A stretch of 64,000 nucleotides of DNA from 55-13 sp037190145. Its GTDB lineage: Bacteria > Armatimonadota > Fimbriimonadia > Fimbriimonadales > Fimbriimonadaceae. A program made the translations under genes and the position numbers. Location: contig JBBCJU010000008.1 in the NCBI GenBank assembly GCA_037190145.1, forward strand, positions 1 through 64,000, written 5' to 3'. The notes beneath the pieces were generated by a model. It was not told the DNA's origin. It saw only the letters and a list, made by a program, of their open reading frames with translations, and did no database searches. Below, piece by piece: positions 52,529 through 60,856 of this stretch (position 1 is the stretch's first letter; each line of letters starts with the position of its first letter).

Positions 52529-53161
52529 CTACGCTCGCTCCCAATCGGGACGTAAAACGGCATAAACGCACGCATCGTGTCTCCCAAACTGGGAAACAAC
52601 TGAAGACCTTAAAGTTCCTTCATAGGTCATTCCTGCTTTCTCCATGACGCGTCGCGAAGCTGTGTTTTCGGGCCAACATTGCGCTTCAATTCGAAAGAAC
52701 TCAGAGTTTTGGAAAATGAAGTCGATGCAATAGTCCAGGGCCTCGGTGCCATAGCCTTGGTTCCAGGCACTGCGGCGATATGCGAAACCAACTCCAACGG
52801 TTCCGTTTACATTATTGATCGCATTTATGCCGCAGACTCCGATGAACTGACGATCCTCTTTTAGAACTACTGACCAAGGGACAGCGTAGCCGCGTTGGGC
52901 ATAGGACATCTCGTGCTCTATTCTCTTGCGAGCATCCGAGGGCGCTTGGACTAAGGTGCCCAAACTGAGTCTACAGATTTCTGGGTCTGAATCTATCTCA
53001 AAAACGCCGTCAGTATCCAAGAAAGTTCGGGGCCGTAAAATAAGCCGGTCGGTTTCAAACTGCTGCCCAGACCTAAATATCTCGGCAAGAGCATTGTTAC
53101 TGACGGCGTCACCATCATCCACTCCGCTGAAGGATAAAAAATTGCGAAGGCGGTTTCTCAT
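52529..53161 (-). CDS. GNAT-family N-acetyltransferase (RimJ/RimL-like)
   Basis: 210 residues. LILRPRTFLDTDGVFEI is the start of the RimJ/RimL-type domain, VGVGFAYRRSAWNQGYGTEALDYCIDFIF contains the acetyl-CoA motif, and ENTASRRVMEKAGMTYEGTLR follows. It transfers an acetyl group from acetyl-CoA to an N-terminus or small amine. It overlaps the upstream aminotransferase gene by four bases (ATGA). Confidence 0.91.
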   Translation of the reverse strand: MRNRLRNFLSFSGVDDGDAVSNNALAEIFRSGQQFETDRLILRPRTFLDTDGVFEIDSDPEICRLSLGTLVQAPSDARKRIEHEMSYAQRGYAVPWSVVLKEDRQFIGVCGINAINNVNGTVGVGFAYRRSAWNQGYGTEALDYCIDFIFQNSEFFRIEAQCWPENTASRRVMEKAGMTYEGTLRSSVVSQFGRHDACVYAVLRPDWERA

Positions 53162-54381
53162 AAAACAGGTTCCAAGGCGGTGATGAGGGTGTCCACTTCT
53201 TCCTTGGTGGTGTAGTGGGCAAAGCTTGCTCGGGCCACTCCGGAAGCCGAAGATATCCCCAACCTTTCAAGCAACCGCACCGAATAGAAGTTCCCCCATC
53301 TCATACCGACTCCTTGTGAAATGGCCTGATCTGCAATCTCTTTTGAACCCAGCGTTTCGTGCGTAAAAGCGATGGTAGGTACACGGTTGTGGTCGGCTAC
53401 TGATGAACCGATGATACGCACTCGGGGCTGTTGGTTTAGAAAGTCAAGGAACTGAGCGGTTAACGGCTTTTCTAGTTCCTCCATCGCTTTCCACGCTTCC
53501 ACAACTGTTTGCCGGTTAAAGTCAGCGGCCCCGGTTAGAAACTGGAGGTAAGAAGGTAGGCCGAGAAGTCCCGCGCAGGACTCTGGATTTGACCCGCCAA
53601 GCTCAAACTTTCCGGGCAGATAATCCTTCGCTAAGAAGTAGTGATTGGGGCCGGTGAGCTCAGCAAAGGCTTCGTGGCGGCCAAACATTGCTCCGATGTG
53701 GGGGCCAAAGACTTTGTAGCATGAGAAGACGTACCAATCTACGCCCCACTTTTCTACATCCACAAGGAGGTGTGGAGCATAGGCCACCCCATCAACCACA
53801 ATTTTGGCACCGACTCTATGGGCGGCATCTATCGCAGATTGGATATCTTCCACCTGTCCAAGGATATTGGAGGTCTGGACAAGGACTACGAGCTTGGTTT
53901 GCTCTGTTAGGAGCGACTGGAGAGTTTCTACCTCACACACACCAGTCTCGGCGTTTGCCTCCCAAAGCTTTACTGTGATGCCTCGGTTTGCAAGGCGAAT
54001 CCAGGGCCCGATATTGGATTCATGGCCGTTTTCGGCAATCACGACTTCATCACCGGGTTGCAGAATATCGCCGTAGCAATCCGCCAGCATTCGGAAAAGG
54101 GTGGAACTGGAGGAGCCGAAAATGGTTCGTCCTACGTTCTCGCCTCCCATGATGGTGTTGACGACCATGTGAGCTTCAGCAACGGTTTGGGTGGCGCGCT
54201 TGGACGCAGAATACTCCGCTCCTACCTGAACATAGCTCCTCAGCATGTAGTCTCGAACGGCATTGGCAACGGTCAAAGGAACCTGCGACCCGCCCGCATT
54301 ATCCATGAGGATTTCATTGGCGGCGAGTGCAGGGAAGCAATCTCGAATCTGCTCAATATTTGGCGTCGTTGCGGTAGGCAT
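53158..54381 (-). CDS. Cysteine desulfurase-like class V aminotransferase
   Basis: 407 residues from ATG 54381; ATG 54414 would overlap the divergent gene. PLP fold type I: EILMDNAGGSQVPLTV at the start, GHESNIGPWI, the VDGVAYAPHLLVDV strand with the PLP Asp, and the Schiff-base Lys in FSCYKVFGPHIG. It resembles the SufS-like subfamily (TIGR01976), whose substrate is not established. Ends with the GVARASFAHYTTKEEVD segment. Divergent from 54413. Confidence 0.88.
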   Translation of the reverse strand: MPTATTPNIEQIRDCFPALAANEILMDNAGGSQVPLTVANAVRDYMLRSYVQVGAEYSASKRATQTVAEAHMVVNTIMGGENVGRTIFGSSSSTLFRMLADCYGDILQPGDEVVIAENGHESNIGPWIRLANRGITVKLWEANAETGVCEVETLQSLLTEQTKLVVLVQTSNILGQVEDIQSAIDAAHRVGAKIVVDGVAYAPHLLVDVEKWGVDWYVFSCYKVFGPHIGAMFGRHEAFAELTGPNHYFLAKDYLPGKFELGGSNPESCAGLLGLPSYLQFLTGAADFNRQTVVEAWKAMEELEKPLTAQFLDFLNQQPRVRIIGSSVADHNRVPTIAFTHETLGSKEIADQAISQGVGMRWGNFYSVRLLERLGISSASGVARASFAHYTTKEEVDTLITALEPVL

Positions 54382-54412
54382 AGCAAAGGGTACCGCGAGT
54401 AAGCTACGCGCC

Positions 54413-54802
54413 ATGCACCAGTCTGGCCCTGTCACGAAAGGCGTGTTATATCTCCAGCTTTTTGCCTTTGCCGCCTTGCCCATTCTGTTATTGGTATTTG
54501 TGGTTAAGGAAGGCAGCCCTGTGAATCCTGGCGGGTCGACTCTCATGCCGATTTTCGTGTCTTGCGCGTCGGGTGTTTGCGCGTTCTTCTTTTGGATGAC
54601 GAAGTTGGGAAATGAGCAGAGGCCAGAAGAGTTTCAGACTTTTATGCTGCTCACTCTGGCGTTTGGAGAACTCATCACATTGATGGGGGTCTTTATCGCT
54701 TCACCAACCGGCATGAGTCCTCTTCCTTTCGTGATTGCGAGTTACGTGGTTTTTGCTTTAGTGGCGATCAAGGTGGTCAACTTCTGGATGCCTCGGCGCT
54801 AA
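54413..54802 (+). CDS. Four-helix membrane protein of unknown function
   Basis: 129 residues from ATG 54413. Four hydrophobic segments (VLYLQLFAFAALPILLLVFVV; MPIFVSCASGVCAFFFW; FMLLTLAFGELITLMGVFI; LPFVIASYVVFALVAIKV) with a positively charged end. No family recognised. Divergent from the aminotransferase by 31 bases, so their promoters overlap. Confidence 0.68.
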   Translation: MHQSGPVTKGVLYLQLFAFAALPILLLVFVVKEGSPVNPGGSTLMPIFVSCASGVCAFFFWMTKLGNEQRPEEFQTFMLLTLAFGELITLMGVFIASPTGMSPLPFVIASYVVFALVAIKVVNFWMPRR

Positions 54803-54866
54803 GTGCCCACGTAATGAGTGTGAGCGCGTCACACTAGAGGGGAAGTCTTCGGGCTTCAAACCCGTT

Positions 54867-56663
54867 ATGTCCAAACCCTCCAAGAAAATTGCCGCCTCTG
54901 CTCTCACTCCGCCTAAGAAAAGGAAGAATTCAAAGAAGTTTGATCTACCTAAAGAGGAGCGCGGCCATCGTCCTCCACCCAAGAAAGAGAAGAAAGTAGA
55001 AAAGGTTCCTGAACCGGTTGTAGAAGAGGTTCAAGAGCTTGTCTCGTTCAATGAGTTAGGTTTGGATGAGACTATTGCAAAGGCGGTCTCGGATTTGGGA
55101 TTTGAGACTCCAACCCCCATTCAAGCCAAAGCGATTCCGGTTTTGATTACGGGAGTCGACTTCATAGGCCAGGCACAGACGGGTACTGGAAAGACCGCAG
55201 CGTTTGCTTTGCCATTGCTACAAAAGATGGATGTCTCGAAAGTGGCTCCTCAAGCACTGGTGTTGGCACCAACAAGAGAGCTGGCCGTTCAGGTTGCAGG
55301 CGGGATTTACGAATTTGCCAAGGGTTCCGGTCTGAGGATTGTTCCCGTGTATGGTGGTCAGCCAATTGATCGTCAGTTCCGAACCCTCCGAGGGGGAGCG
55401 CATATTGTGGTGGGGACGCCAGGTCGAGTTCTGGATCACCTACGCCGAGGCTCACTTTCATTTAGCGAGGTGAGTTACTGCGTCTTGGATGAAGCGGATG
55501 AGATGTTGGCCTTAGGTTTTGCTGAAGACTTGGAGGCTATCTTAGCGGAGTTGCCCGAGCAACGACAGCTCGTTTTCTTCTCTGCAACCATGCCCCCGAA
55601 AATTCTGGGTTTGACCAAGAAGTTTCTGAAAGACCCGGTCCATATCACTATCAAGTCGAAGCAGAGAACGCTTGATACCACCAACCAAACCTACTATGAA
55701 GTTCCCAAGGGTAAGAAGCTAGAGGCGCTGGCACGGGTTCTGGACATGGAAACCCCGGGACCAACGATCGTCTTCTGTCGAACTCGCCAAGAGACAAACG
55801 ATCTTAGCGAAAACCTAAGACTTCGTGGACACAATACCGAGGCGCTCCATGGCGATATGAACCAAGCAGAGCGGGATCGTGTGATGCGCAGATTCCGAGA
55901 GGGGCAAGCCGACATCCTGGTGGCAACTGACGTTGCGGCGCGTGGCCTGGACATTGACACGGTCACTCACGTCATCAACTACGATATCCCCTGGGATGTG
56001 GAGCAGTACATTCACCGTATTGGTCGAACTGGGCGGGCAGGCAGAAGTGGCGATGCTATCACCCTTGTCTCCGGGCGAGAGCGAGCCCAGCTTCACAACA
56101 TTGAGCGGATGATCGGCTCTACGATCAAGCCCGCTAAGATTCCGACTGCGGCCGACATCGTGGCGCGTCGAAACGAAGTATTCCAAGAGTCGTTACGAGA
56201 AGTCTTGACCACTGGCGGTTACGAGAGCCAACTCACGTCAGTACAGGATCTTTCGGAAGAGTTTGATACCACGGAGATCGCAGCGGCTGCACTTCACATG
56301 CTGTGGCAAAGCCAGCACAACGCGAATGTGGATGTAGCCGAAGAGATGGCGCACGATTTTGAGCAGCCCGAACTAGGTATGACCCGAATCTTTATCGGAA
56401 TGGGCCGTCAGGACGGTTTAAGGCCGGGAGACATTGTCGGGGCGATCACCAATGAAGCGGGCCTGACCGGGAAGTCGATTGGCGTGATCGACATTCTGGA
56501 TCGAGCCGCGTTTGTGGAGGTGCCTTCTGGGCAAGCCGAGATGGTGGTGGATTCGCTGCGACATGCGAAGCTGCGAAGTCGAAAGGTAAAGGTTCAGTTG
56601 GCGAGACCCGCCGAGCCGGGACAGGAAGAGTCGAGGCCGCAGAAGCGAAAGAAGCGGTATTGA
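54867..56663 (+). CDS. DEAD-box RNA helicase with DbpA-type RNA-binding end
   Basis: 598 residues. A basic N-terminal tail precedes the helicase: FETPTPIQAKAIP (Q motif), AQTGTGKT (I), PTREL (Ia), VLDEADEM (II), FFSAT (III), DVAARGLDIDTVTHVINYD (V), YIHRIGRTGRAG (VI). The C-terminal domain (RIFIGMGRQDGLRPGDIVGAITNEAGL ... FVEVPSGQAEMVVDSLR) is the RRM-like fold of DbpA/CsdA, used for ribosome or RNA chaperone work. Very basic tail ends RPQKRKKRY. Gene stands alone. Confidence 0.95.
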   Translation: MSKPSKKIAASALTPPKKRKNSKKFDLPKEERGHRPPPKKEKKVEKVPEPVVEEVQELVSFNELGLDETIAKAVSDLGFETPTPIQAKAIPVLITGVDFIGQAQTGTGKTAAFALPLLQKMDVSKVAPQALVLAPTRELAVQVAGGIYEFAKGSGLRIVPVYGGQPIDRQFRTLRGGAHIVVGTPGRVLDHLRRGSLSFSEVSYCVLDEADEMLALGFAEDLEAILAELPEQRQLVFFSATMPPKILGLTKKFLKDPVHITIKSKQRTLDTTNQTYYEVPKGKKLEALARVLDMETPGPTIVFCRTRQETNDLSENLRLRGHNTEALHGDMNQAERDRVMRRFREGQADILVATDVAARGLDIDTVTHVINYDIPWDVEQYIHRIGRTGRAGRSGDAITLVSGRERAQLHNIERMIGSTIKPAKIPTAADIVARRNEVFQESLREVLTTGGYESQLTSVQDLSEEFDTTEIAAAALHMLWQSQHNANVDVAEEMAHDFEQPELGMTRIFIGMGRQDGLRPGDIVGAITNEAGLTGKSIGVIDILDRAAFVEVPSGQAEMVVDSLRHAKLRSRKVKVQLARPAEPGQEESRPQKRKKRY

Positions 56664-56706
56664 GACGACAATCGGCTGGGTTTTGATATATTACATACGG
56701 TCCGTC

Positions 56707-57099
56707 ATGAAAAGCAGATCGTTGGTATTTGTAATAGTTAGTTTGCTCTCGGCTGTTGGGGTTGCCCAGGCTGGCCCGATTGATCCACCAAAACAGCTTG
56801 AGACGATTGGAGCTTGGCAAAGCACCTTTAGAACCTTTGCCAAGCAGTCGGTAGATCGCAAGATTCAAATCCAAAAGTCTCTGCCGGGATTTGCTTCTCG
56901 CTTTGTTCAACTGTTGCTGAAAACGCCGGAATATCGAGCAGATCGGGCATTTGTCGATGGTTTAAGTAGCAGGGCCGACGAAGTTATTGAGGGCTTGACC
57001 GAGGGTCGAATATCAAGAGAGGATGCGCGGAAGACGCTCAACAACCTATCGACCGAGGTCAATACGTGGAATGAGGGGTCAACCAAAGGTCTTGGTTAA
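56707..57099 (+). CDS. Small exported protein of unknown function
   Basis: 130 residues from ATG 56707 with a signal peptide (MKSRSLVFVIVSLLSAVGVAQA). The mature part is helical (AFVDGLSSRADEVIEGLTEGRISREDARKTLNNLSTEVNTW), without Cys. No family seen. The next gene starts 12 bases later, so the two are probably one unit. Confidence 0.62.
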   Translation: MKSRSLVFVIVSLLSAVGVAQAGPIDPPKQLETIGAWQSTFRTFAKQSVDRKIQIQKSLPGFASRFVQLLLKTPEYRADRAFVDGLSSRADEVIEGLTEGRISREDARKTLNNLSTEVNTWNEGSTKGLG

Positions 57100-57111
57100 G
57101 CAACGGCATTA

Positions 57112-57915
57112 ATGTTTGCCAAAGTAGTTCGGTTTGGAATGATCGATCGTGATGAGTCAGTCAGGAATGCAGCTCAGACAACACTCCTTGAGCTTACTCC
57201 GCAGTGTTATAGGCCCTTTCGTTCTACAATCGACCGCGGATGCGGGATGAGAAGCAATGAAAGTACGTTTCGAGATTTGCTTGTGACTGAGGTATCAGAC
57301 CTGATTCGTGAGCAGGCAAGACGGCGTCCTAAGTTGCTTTTGGAAGCCTTTCAAGCGAAGTTAGAAGGGTTTGACTCCATGTTCCTCGCTTTGGCGGAAA
57401 CGAAATCGCCTAGTGTTCGGGCAACGATGGTGGAACGGGCTAGTCAAGGCCATATGGTTGGACTTGAGGCGCTTATCAACTGGCCAGTCCACGAAGGATT
57501 GGACGTTGTGATAAGTCGATTCCGAAGCGGGATTCCCGAGGATGAGGAGACTTATGAAACCGCTTTACTAGTCTACGGTGAAAGGGGCTTACGCAAATTG
57601 GCACCCATCTGGTCATCATTGCCCGAGTCTTCTCGTTCCCTTGTTTATGTCGCAATGAAGTCACTTCCATGTAAGGCTGCTCTGGATTTGCTGGAGAAAG
57701 ATGCTAGGGACAAGCGACCTGAAATTCGTGGGGAAGCGGCTTCGTTGCTAGGGGGCATGATTGTCAAAGAGTGGTGCAAGTGGAACGAGTGGTTCGCTGG
57801 TCCTAATCCCCAAAACTTGGATTCGAATCGAGGCATTCGTTTGCTCAGAACATTGGCGCGTGACGCAGATCAAAATGTCCGTGAAGTAGCATTAGACTTT
57901 CTAGATCAGGAGTAG
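57112..57915 (+). CDS. HEAT-repeat-like protein
   Basis: 267 residues. Helical pairs with HEAT-like spacing: MIDRDESVRNAAQTTLLEL near residues 10-28, SPSVRATMVERASQ, DARDKRPEIRGEAASLLGGM and DADQNVREVALDFLDQE at the end. No enzymatic motif and no signal peptide. Likely a binding scaffold; the partner is unknown. Downstream of the small exported protein gene. Confidence 0.65.
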   Translation: MFAKVVRFGMIDRDESVRNAAQTTLLELTPQCYRPFRSTIDRGCGMRSNESTFRDLLVTEVSDLIREQARRRPKLLLEAFQAKLEGFDSMFLALAETKSPSVRATMVERASQGHMVGLEALINWPVHEGLDVVISRFRSGIPEDEETYETALLVYGERGLRKLAPIWSSLPESSRSLVYVAMKSLPCKAALDLLEKDARDKRPEIRGEAASLLGGMIVKEWCKWNEWFAGPNPQNLDSNRGIRLLRTLARDADQNVREVALDFLDQE

Positions 57916-57946
57916 TAGGTGGTCCCATTTGGAGACCGCCTACTAC
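57912..57946. terminator. Hairpin between convergent HEAT-like and BlaR1-like genes
   Basis: GTAGTAGGTGGTC pairs with GACCGCCTACTAC (12 Watson-Crick pairs and one T-G) around nine bases. It starts inside the HEAT-like stop codon region. Confidence 0.6.
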
Positions 57947-57949
57947 GTT

Positions 57950-59758
57950 CTAGGGAACCTGGTTCGGGCGGAGTTTGACTCCGTTGATCTCTACACCCTG
58001 AAAGGTACGGGAGTAGAAGCGAAGTTCACGAATGTTGGTCAGCGGACCAGACAGGTAGTAGCGGGCGAAGAATTGACTGCCTTTGTAGCCCCCGTAGCTT
58101 CCCTCAGGTTCCTTTTCGACCAAACCTTTGGGTGTCCAGACCACCGCAACTTGCCGCACATCATCCATTTCTCGACCGTCTTTGCTCTTCCAAGTAAGCT
58201 CGATCCACGGGCCAGGGTTGTTCTTTGTCCAATGTTCTCGAAGCTTATCCTGAGGTTCAACGATAGACCTTAGCTTCAGATACTCGATGCTTCCGAAGGA
58301 CGGATTGAAGCGGCTATTGGGGTTTATCTTTCCTTCCAGATTCCAGGCATCGTCGTAGAGTGACATCGTGAAGTATCCTGTTGAGCCGCCTGTCTCTTCG
58401 ATTTCGATAAGAGAAACGGCATACCGATAGGGTCCTCCATCGTCTTTAAGCATCCAACCTCCGGCAAAGGCCATCGTTGTGGGATCGTCGGGGGTCGATT
58501 TTCCAGATCCCAACGCAGCCTGCATATCGACAGACTTTTTTGATCGCTCAATGCGAAAGAGGAGGTACCTCATCTTGTCTCTTTTTCCAGATACCCGTCC
58601 AACGGGTATGACACTCTTCGACGGAATCGTTTTCCCGTCGGGAGTCCAAGCTTTTAGTGTTTCTCCAACTCGTTGAGTGATTTGCACCAATTCCACTTTC
58701 CGACCATCTTTCAACACACCCACAAAGCCGTTTCGGGGGTTAGCTGGTACAGTGAGCCCGGCGCGAACGTCAGGTGACCAAGAGGTGGGGTTGGCCACTT
58801 TCTGATCTGTGCCCTTCTGCCAACCTGCGACTCCAACTGCGGCCAAGGATGCGGTGACGAAAGCAATTCCAATCTTTTTCATTCCAACCCTCTCTCGGTG
58901 ATGGTTCGGGCTCAGCACCGAAGCGATTCGATGCTTGAGATTTGCCTTTTCTGCGAAGGCAGTAGCGCCAGCAAGGGAAGTGCGGCGGGCGCACTTTGCA
59001 GCCTTGAGCATGTCTTGGGCGTAGTCGCTGGCAACAACCCCGGAAAGAACAACTTCGTCATCGGCCAGGAACTCAATATCCCGCCGGAATCGACTTCCTA
59101 CCAGCCAGACAACTGGGTTGAACCAAAGGATGGTGCACAGAACTTGATTTAAGAGAAGCCATAGTCCATCACGGTGTCGAAGGTGGGCTTCTTCGTGACC
59201 TAGGACGCTAGCGAGAGTTTCTTGTGACCATTCCTTGGCGGCGTAGGGCAACAAGATGCTCCTTTGCAGCCCGTCCAAGGCGATAGGTACCGGGATTTTT
59301 GCGCTACAGAAGACCGGATAAGCACTGAACGTTGGGAATGGCTCAGCGGATTGGCGAATGCGGTGTAGCCGCAACAAGTCAATAGAAAGGCGTGCGACCA
59401 TAACCAGAGTGATCCCAAGATAAAGACCCCATAAAAGATCTTGAAGTGTGAAAATAGGCTGACTCTGCGGACCAGTGGTTAGAGCAGGAGATACGCTTTT
59501 CTCCATGGAGTAGATTGCCTCGTCACGCATCTTCACCATAGGAGCTGTAGCGGTGGCGTCTAGGGTGCCGACTTTGGGTAGCCAAGGTGAGAACAGGGCA
59601 ACGGTCATTGCCGCGAGCGCCGCGTAGCCGACAATGGAGCGTCGGGCCGCATTTGCCTTGAACATCAGCGCTCTGGCAATAAGGGCAAGAATCCCAAGGA
59701 TTGTTACGGGGAAGACAATCTGCCCTAACCAACTTTGCCAGGCAGGTAATAAGCTCAT
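57950..59758 (-). CDS. BlaR1/MecR1-like M56 membrane peptidase
   Basis: 602 residues. Four to five membrane helices in the first 330 residues with the zinc motif HEEAH in SVLGHEEAHLRHRDGLWLL and WFNPVVWLVGSRFRRDIEFLADDE after it, the M56 signature. The extracellular C-terminal 270 residues lack the penicillin-binding SxxK motif of true BlaR1, and are a beta-rich domain ending in FYSRTFQGVEINGVKLRP. It should sense something and cleave the BlaI-like repressor. It overlaps the repressor gene by four bases (ATGA). Confidence 0.88.
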   Translation of the reverse strand: MSLLPAWQSWLGQIVFPVTILGILALIARALMFKANAARRSIVGYAALAAMTVALFSPWLPKVGTLDATATAPMVKMRDEAIYSMEKSVSPALTTGPQSQPIFTLQDLLWGLYLGITLVMVARLSIDLLRLHRIRQSAEPFPTFSAYPVFCSAKIPVPIALDGLQRSILLPYAAKEWSQETLASVLGHEEAHLRHRDGLWLLLNQVLCTILWFNPVVWLVGSRFRRDIEFLADDEVVLSGVVASDYAQDMLKAAKCARRTSLAGATAFAEKANLKHRIASVLSPNHHRERVGMKKIGIAFVTASLAAVGVAGWQKGTDQKVANPTSWSPDVRAGLTVPANPRNGFVGVLKDGRKVELVQITQRVGETLKAWTPDGKTIPSKSVIPVGRVSGKRDKMRYLLFRIERSKKSVDMQAALGSGKSTPDDPTTMAFAGGWMLKDDGGPYRYAVSLIEIEETGGSTGYFTMSLYDDAWNLEGKINPNSRFNPSFGSIEYLKLRSIVEPQDKLREHWTKNNPGPWIELTWKSKDGREMDDVRQVAVVWTPKGLVEKEPEGSYGGYKGSQFFARYYLSGPLTNIRELRFYSRTFQGVEINGVKLRPNQVP

Positions 59759-60144
59759 CGCCCTTCCTCCCGAGCTCGCTCGATCATGCGCTGGATTTCG
59801 TCAATATCCTGGTCTGTCAGCTTGAGATCGTCTGCATCGAGCAGAGCGACAACAGTGCGGGAGACGGAACCGCTGAAGAACGTATCAACAACTTTGCCGA
59901 GTTCTTGCTGAGCAACTTGATCGCCGGTCTGGGTTGCCATATAAACATACTTTCCGTTGACCTCTTCATGTCGAAGACTGCCTTTCTGCTCTAGGATTCG
60001 CAGAAGGGTTCTGACGGTTGAATTTGCCGGTTTGCCCGGCAGGTGTTCCTCAAGGTCAGCGGCAGTTGCCGAGCCCTGTCGGTAAACGATTTCCATGATT
60101 TGCTGTTCTCGTTTGCTGAGATAGCGGCCGTTCTTCTCTTTCAA
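59755..60144 (-). CDS. BlaI/MecI-type transcriptional repressor
   Basis: 129 residues from a TTG start preceded by GGAGG seven bases away. The winged helix is LSKREQQIMEIVYRQGSATAADLEEHLPG, NSTVRTLLRILEQKGSLRHEEVNGKYVYMA; the rest is a dimerisation helix. It should bind a TTAACAC...GTGTTAA dyad that covers its own promoter and repress the operon with the M56 peptidase. Confidence 0.92.
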   Translation of the reverse strand: MKEKNGRYLSKREQQIMEIVYRQGSATAADLEEHLPGKPANSTVRTLLRILEQKGSLRHEEVNGKYVYMATQTGDQVAQQELGKVVDTFFSGSVSRTVVALLDADDLKLTDQDIDEIQRMIERAREEGR

Positions 60145-60163
60145 TGCGAGACCTCCGCTAAAA

Positions 60164-60193
60164 TATTAACACAGGTTGTCTCTATAGTGTTAA
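60164..60193 (-). promoter_or_regulatory. Promoter and operator of the BlaI/BlaR1-like operon
   Basis: TTAACAC (60166-60172) and GTGTTAA (60187-60193) form a perfect inverted repeat with a 14-base spacer. On the minus strand a -35 box TTAACA (60193-60188) and a -10 box TTAATA (60169-60164) are 18 bases apart, so the dyad covers the promoter. Confidence 0.72.
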
Positions 60194-60204
60194 AAATTTA
60201 GCAT

Positions 60205-60762
60205 TTAATTTGGAAGTGGAGTTAACTCGGGTTCGCCAATCTTGATTTGAACGCTGTTTTCTGTCTCCGTGATGTTCACAACATTTAGCTTCCAGATACT
60301 AAACGTGAGAGCACTGGCGAAAAGACACCAGGCGAGGTAGGGTGCGAGGAGCATAGCCGCAGATCCCCGAACAGATTTGAACGCGACGATTGTGGCAAGA
60401 ATGGCGACATCTAGAATGATGAGCGCCCAGAAAGCGACCGGGAGCAAATTCCAGGCAAAGAAGATCCAACTCCAAAGAGCGTTCAGGATGAGCTGGAAGC
60501 CGAAGAACCAAAGCCCCCATGTACGGGATCGAGAGGAATCGGAGCGCCAAACTTGAAAAAGCGAAACTCCCATAAGGAAGTAAAGGAGTGTCCAAACGGG
60601 AGCGAAACTCCAATTGGGCGGCGCAAATGCCGGCTTTGTGATGGCGGGATACCAGGCTTGAAGCCCGATAAAAGCGGCTTGGCTACCGATGAAGCTCGCC
60701 AAGAAACATAGCATTTGGCAAACCAAAAAACTCGGTAGGGGGCTAGGCTTGGTTTCGGACAT
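60205..60762 (-). CDS. TspO/MBR-family tryptophan-rich sensory protein
   Basis: 185 residues with five membrane helices; tryptophans and prolines sit where the family has them: WYPAITKPAFAPPNWSFAPVWTLLYFLMG and LNALWSWIFFAWNLLPVAFW, then LLAPYLAWCLFASALTFSIWKLN. Members bind porphyrins or related ligands in membranes. Gene stands between the BlaI operon promoter and the divergent exported-protein gene. Confidence 0.93.
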   Translation of the reverse strand: MSETKPSPLPSFLVCQMLCFLASFIGSQAAFIGLQAWYPAITKPAFAPPNWSFAPVWTLLYFLMGVSLFQVWRSDSSRSRTWGLWFFGFQLILNALWSWIFFAWNLLPVAFWALIILDVAILATIVAFKSVRGSAAMLLAPYLAWCLFASALTFSIWKLNVVNITETENSVQIKIGEPELTPLPN

Positions 60763-60856
60763 CGCGCTCTAATCTTGACCGGTTATTGATCTATCCAGTT
60801 CAGTTTTATAGGAACGGATTCGATAATTGTCCGTCTCAACCCTCCGGAGGCTAAGA

